Source: Brackiella oedipodis DSM 13743
GTDB lineage: Bacteria > Pseudomonadota > Gammaproteobacteria > Burkholderiales > Burkholderiaceae_B
Length of the DNA: 64,000 bases
Direction of reading: 5' to 3'
Assembly: GCF_000621025.1 (NCBI RefSeq)
Contig: NZ_KK211205.1
Span: 222,776-286,775, forward strand
In this document: positions 61,285 through 64,000 of the stretch, piece after piece
Layout: each line of letters starts with the position of its first letter
How positions within the stretch are numbered: the first letter of the stretch is position 1
Translations under genes and position numbers: made by a program
Notes under the pieces: generated by a model
The model's input: the letters and a program-made list of their open reading frames with translations, nothing else
Databases searched by the model: none
Told to the model about the DNA's origin: nothing

Positions 61285-62176
61285 CTCCAATCTTACTAAC
61301 GATTCGACGCCAAGCACGCAAGCGCTTACAGGTATCGCCACACAGATACCTGTAAGTCTTGAGTTCTTTCCTCCACGGGATGCCGCCTCAAAAGAGCGTC
61401 TGAAGTCAAACGCGCAGGCCCTGGTACAAGCCTTAGATCCCCTCTGTATTAGTGTGACTTATGGGGCTGGGGGCTCAACCAGAGAGGGTACCGCCAGTAC
61501 CGTAGACCTGGTACGTTCTGTGGGTTGTGCTGCAGTGCCGCATATCTCCTGCATAGGTAGTGAAGCCGAGGAACTCATAGAGATTCTCGATGGGTATAAG
61601 GCTAAGGGCATCAAACGGGTTGTCGCCCTAAGAGGTGATTTACCCTCTGGTATGGGGTTTAGTGATACCTCTTTACGCTATGCAAGTGATCTCGTAGCCC
61701 TTATACGTAAGCACTATGGGGATTGGTTTAGGATTACAGTGGCGGCCTACCCTGAGACCCATCCACAAGCAGAAAGCCCACAGCATGATTTGGATTACTT
61801 TATCCAAAAAGTTCAAGCAGGGGCTTCGGATGCGATTACTCAGTACTTCTTTAATGCTGATGCCTATTTTGAGTTTATCAACCGCTTACAACAAAAAGGC
61901 ATCAATATCCCTGTCATTCCAGGGATCATGCCCATTACTAACTACACGCAATTGGCTCATTTTTCGCAAATGTGTGGTGCCGAGATTCCTCGTTGGATTC
62001 GTCTACGCTTGCAAACGTTCGCTAACGATAAACAAGCTATCAGGGAGTTTGGTCACGAAGTCATTGCTAATATGTTGGAGCGTTTGCTGAAAGGGGGCGT
62101 ACCTTCCGTGCATTTTTATACCCTAAATTATAGCGAGCCTGTGATTGATTTATGGCGTCATATGCAATCCTTATAA
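61274..62176 (+). CDS. metF: 5,10-methylenetetrahydrofolate reductase
   Basis: About 300 residues from ATG at 61274, inside the end of the preceding gene and without its own clear binding site; a GTG two codons earlier is in frame. The first ~25 residues are a Ser/Thr-rich leader. The MetF barrel begins VSLEFFPPRD and continues with SVTYGAGGSTREGT, RVVALRGDLPSG and VIPGIMPITNY. It makes methyl-THF used to remethylate homocysteine, linking to ahcY upstream. Confidence 0.96.
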   Translation: MTNNSNLTNDSTPSTQALTGIATQIPVSLEFFPPRDAASKERLKSNAQALVQALDPLCISVTYGAGGSTREGTASTVDLVRSVGCAAVPHISCIGSEAEELIEILDGYKAKGIKRVVALRGDLPSGMGFSDTSLRYASDLVALIRKHYGDWFRITVAAYPETHPQAESPQHDLDYFIQKVQAGASDAITQYFFNADAYFEFINRLQQKGINIPVIPGIMPITNYTQLAHFSQMCGAEIPRWIRLRLQTFANDKQAIREFGHEVIANMLERLLKGGVPSVHFYTLNYSEPVIDLWRHMQSL

Positions 62177-62194
62177 ATAGGACGGCATCACCCT

Positions 62195-62228
62195 AAAAGG
62201 TAGTTAAGCGTGCTTAACTACCTTTTTT
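62195..62228. terminator. strong bidirectional terminator between metF and the MFS gene
   Basis: AAAAGGTAGTTAAGC (62195-62209) pairs perfectly with GCTTAACTACCTTTT (62212-62226); the loop opens to about four bases. T6 follows on the plus strand and TTTT on the minus strand, serving metF and the convergent MFS gene. Confidence 0.92.
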
Positions 62229-62246
62229 AGTGGTTAAGATTAGTTA

Positions 62247-63539
62247 TTAAGACGTTGTTGGCGTATTGTGATTTTCTGCGTCTTCAAAGCGTTGAACTTT
62301 GAGTAAAGAACTAAATTTCATAGCGGTGAAACCCACAATAAATAAGGTGCTAAGGGCGCCCACTACACCAGCATTCACCACCCCAAACCAAGCGGCTTGC
62401 GTACCCGCACGGAATTCACCCAATTCATTTGACGTGCTGGTAAAGAGCATATTCACGGCCGTGACGCGACCACGAATATAATCGGGCGTTGAGAATTGCA
62501 AAAGATTGGAGCGCACATAAACACTGGTCATATCCGCGGCACCGGCAATTACCAACATCGTGACACTGAGCCAAAATAGGGTCGAGATGGCAAAGACTAA
62601 ATTGGCTAGGCCAAACACAGCGACAGCGATAAACATGATTAAACCCACATGATGGTTTAGCGGCCGCCGACTAAGGATAATGGCCATACTTATCTCACCG
62701 ACGGCCATGGCACTGCGCAAAATACCTAAACCACTGGCATCAGTGTGCAATATGTCTTTGGCATACATGGGTAATAGAGCTACGACACCTCCGAGCAGTA
62801 CCGCAAATAAATCTAAGCTCATACAGCCCAAGACAATGGGGTGATCTTTAATAAAAACTAGACCTTCTTTAAAACGTAACCAAATATTCTGAGTGTCTTG
62901 CGCGACTTTTTGCAAAGCGACTTGAACATGCACCTTGCAAAAACACAAGACTGAGGCGGCAAAGGCCACAAAACAAATTAAGTAGCTAATGCTACCACCC
63001 AATGTATATAAAACCCCGCCTAATGCCGGTCCCGCAATGGTAGCGATTTTGACTACCGCTGTGGTGCTGGAAATTGCTCTGGCTAGCTCACTTCTTTCAA
63101 CAATTTGCGGCAATATACTCTTAAAAGTAGGAGTAAAGAAGGAGCGAGCGATTCCAAAAATCACTAACACTACATAAAACCACAGTACTGAAATCTCTGC
63201 TTGATGATCTGCGTGAATCAGTACTTCATAGGACAAGAACATTAATAAAAGACTACAAACGGCCGCTAAAGTCAAGCTGACCATAATAATGGTCTTGCGA
63301 CTAAAACGATCGGCTACATCACCTGCAATCGGAATGCACAAGACAATCGGGATAAATTGTGCCAGGCCTACATAGGCTAAGGACATCGGTTCATTAGTCA
63401 AATCGTAAACCTGCCAAGCCACGATCACAGCCTGAATTTGCATGCCGAACATACAAAGCAAGCGGGCGATAACAAAAAATATAAAGCCATTTTGCTTAGG
63501 GGACGCAGCAGTAGGGACCGAAGATAATTGTGAAGACAT
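62247..63539 (-). CDS. MFS transporter of the EntS/MFS_3 type
   Basis: 430 residues, 12 predicted membrane helices. The MFS motif A is GDVADRFSRKTIIM between helices 2 and 3, and VAWQVYDLTNEPMSLAYVGL resembles the EntS-like exporter group. Substrate unknown; the group includes siderophore and drug exporters. It is divergent from a gene with a Fur-box-like operator, about 240 bases away, so an iron link is possible. The first ~15 residues are polar leader. Confidence 0.88.
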   Translation of the reverse strand: MSSQLSSVPTAASPKQNGFIFFVIARLLCMFGMQIQAVIVAWQVYDLTNEPMSLAYVGLAQFIPIVLCIPIAGDVADRFSRKTIIMVSLTLAAVCSLLLMFLSYEVLIHADHQAEISVLWFYVVLVIFGIARSFFTPTFKSILPQIVERSELARAISSTTAVVKIATIAGPALGGVLYTLGGSISYLICFVAFAASVLCFCKVHVQVALQKVAQDTQNIWLRFKEGLVFIKDHPIVLGCMSLDLFAVLLGGVVALLPMYAKDILHTDASGLGILRSAMAVGEISMAIILSRRPLNHHVGLIMFIAVAVFGLANLVFAISTLFWLSVTMLVIAGAADMTSVYVRSNLLQFSTPDYIRGRVTAVNMLFTSTSNELGEFRAGTQAAWFGVVNAGVVGALSTLFIVGFTAMKFSSLLKVQRFEDAENHNTPTTS

Positions 63540-63693
63540 TTTTGTAAGGGGCAGGGCAAATCTAAGTTAACTTAAGAAGTTTCTTATTTTACGCTGATTG
63601 CAGCCGTTATTAAGACCGCTTGACTGTCGCTTGGGGTCATTACTCAGAGTAGGGAGTTTGATAAAAATCTACTTTCAATGGTTTTTTAAGGGT

Positions 63694-63721
63694 TTGTATG
63701 TAAAAAGCCATTGTTTATAAT
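63694..63721 (+). promoter_or_regulatory. likely sigma-70 promoter of the right-edge gene
   Basis: TTGTAT (63694-63699), 16 bases, then a perfect TATAAT (63716-63721). It is followed at once by the Fur-box-like palindrome, so a repressor there would block transcription start. Confidence 0.5.
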
Positions 63722-63727
63722 AAAAAT

Positions 63728-63746
63728 AATAATTAATATCATTATT
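63728..63746. promoter_or_regulatory. Fur-box-like operator
   Basis: The 19 bases AATAATTAATATCATTATT match the Fur consensus GATAATGATAATCATTATC at 14 of 19 positions by direct comparison. It sits just downstream of the -10 box, a usual place for Fur repression. Confidence 0.55.
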
Positions 63747-63776
63747 ATTTGTTACCTTTTGAAACTTCTTATTGTC

Positions 63777-64000
63777 ATGAACAAGTCTCCCTTTGTACTC
63801 AAAACTCTACCTGCGATCTTGCTCCTAAGTGGCATGAGCGCCTATGCCTACGCAGAAACTGTACCGACACTGGCGCCAATTTATGGAACGGCCAATTATC
63901 GCGAAAGCGCAGAGGAAAAAGCCATTAACCTGACACCTAATGTTGATCGCTTTAGCCGAGAAAAACTCGAAGCGAACAATATCCAAAGTTGGCAAGATTT
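63777..64000 (+). CDS. exported protein, N-terminus only; probably a TonB-dependent receptor
   Basis: ATG at 63777 starts a frame open to the window end (74 codons). A signal peptide MNKSPFVLKTLPAILLLSG, ending about SAYAYA, is followed by a mature start ETVPTLAPIYGTANYRE. The stretch VDRFSREKLEANNIQSWQD looks like the opening of a receptor plug domain, where the receptor name-motif 'R-x-E-L/I-E' precedes the plug core. With the Fur-like operator it suggests a haem or siderophore receptor. Only the start is visible, so the family assignment is tentative. Confidence 0.55.
   Translation, partial: MNKSPFVLKTLPAILLLSGMSAYAYAETVPTLAPIYGTANYRESAEEKAINLTPNVDRFSREKLEANNIQSWQD

Overview
The window reads as a core chromosomal stretch of a betaproteobacterium of the order Burkholderiales, most like a moderate-GC member of the Alcaligenaceae (Oligella/Pelistega-like). 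This rests on gene content and order: gatCAB divergent from mreBCD-mrdA-rodA, ftsE-ftsX-mutY, a DUF3460 gene next to scpA, lpxL divergent from metK-ahcY-holin-family-metF, and an ahcY-type SAH riboswitch. The genus is not proven. I saw no tRNA, rRNA, insertion sequence, prophage or CRISPR array. Coding density is high and base composition looks even, so most of the window is vertically inherited housekeeping DNA.

Layout. 1-1324: the N-terminal ~440 residues of a DASS dicarboxylate/citrate transporter, cut by the left edge. 1628-2112: a small PH-domain membrane protein gene broken by a -1 frameshift at a T8 tract. 2237-11266 (minus strand): a long envelope operon, proS - tolA-like paralogue - ybgC - tolQ - tolR - tolA - tolB - pal - (terminator) - cpoB - alpha/beta hydrolase. 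11329-14507: rppH facing a Sel1-repeat/stomatin/NfeD cassette. 14688-18002: two tandem Na+/proline symporter genes. 18351-21586: mltA, a UbiH-family hydroxylase and dsbC, facing trmB and metG (minus).

24876-38417 (plus): apbC/mrp, tamA, a very large tamB, dcd, an Orn/Lys/Arg decarboxylase and a BaiN-type flavoprotein. 38441-43090 (minus): a CytX-like permease and gatB, gatA, gatC. 43614-49635 (plus): the rod-shape cluster mreB-mreC-mreD-mrdA-rodA. 49649-52321 (minus): mutY, ftsX, ftsE. 52645-54339 (plus): an XRE regulator, a DUF3460 protein and scpA. 54357-57965 (minus): xerC, a three-domain thioredoxin-MsrA-MsrB, and an LpxL-type acyltransferase. 58074-62176 (plus): the activated-methyl cycle, metK - SAH riboswitch - ahcY - YvlD-like protein - metF. 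62247-64000: an EntS-like MFS exporter divergent from a truncated gene preceded by a Fur-box-like site.

Functional themes are envelope energisation and outer-membrane integrity (Tol-Pal, TamAB, LpxL, MltA, DsbC), cell shape and division (Mre/Mrd/RodA, FtsEX, XerC, ScpA), translation (ProS, MetG, GatCAB, TrmB) and SAM recycling. The most notable observations are: the riboswitch and a mutually exclusive hairpin logic readable in the ahcY leader; a TamB about 1.6 times the E. coli length with three diverged internal modules; a second TolA-like transducer in the tol operon; and a tandem PutP copy that has lost the aspartate needed for Na+ coupling in E. coli PutP.
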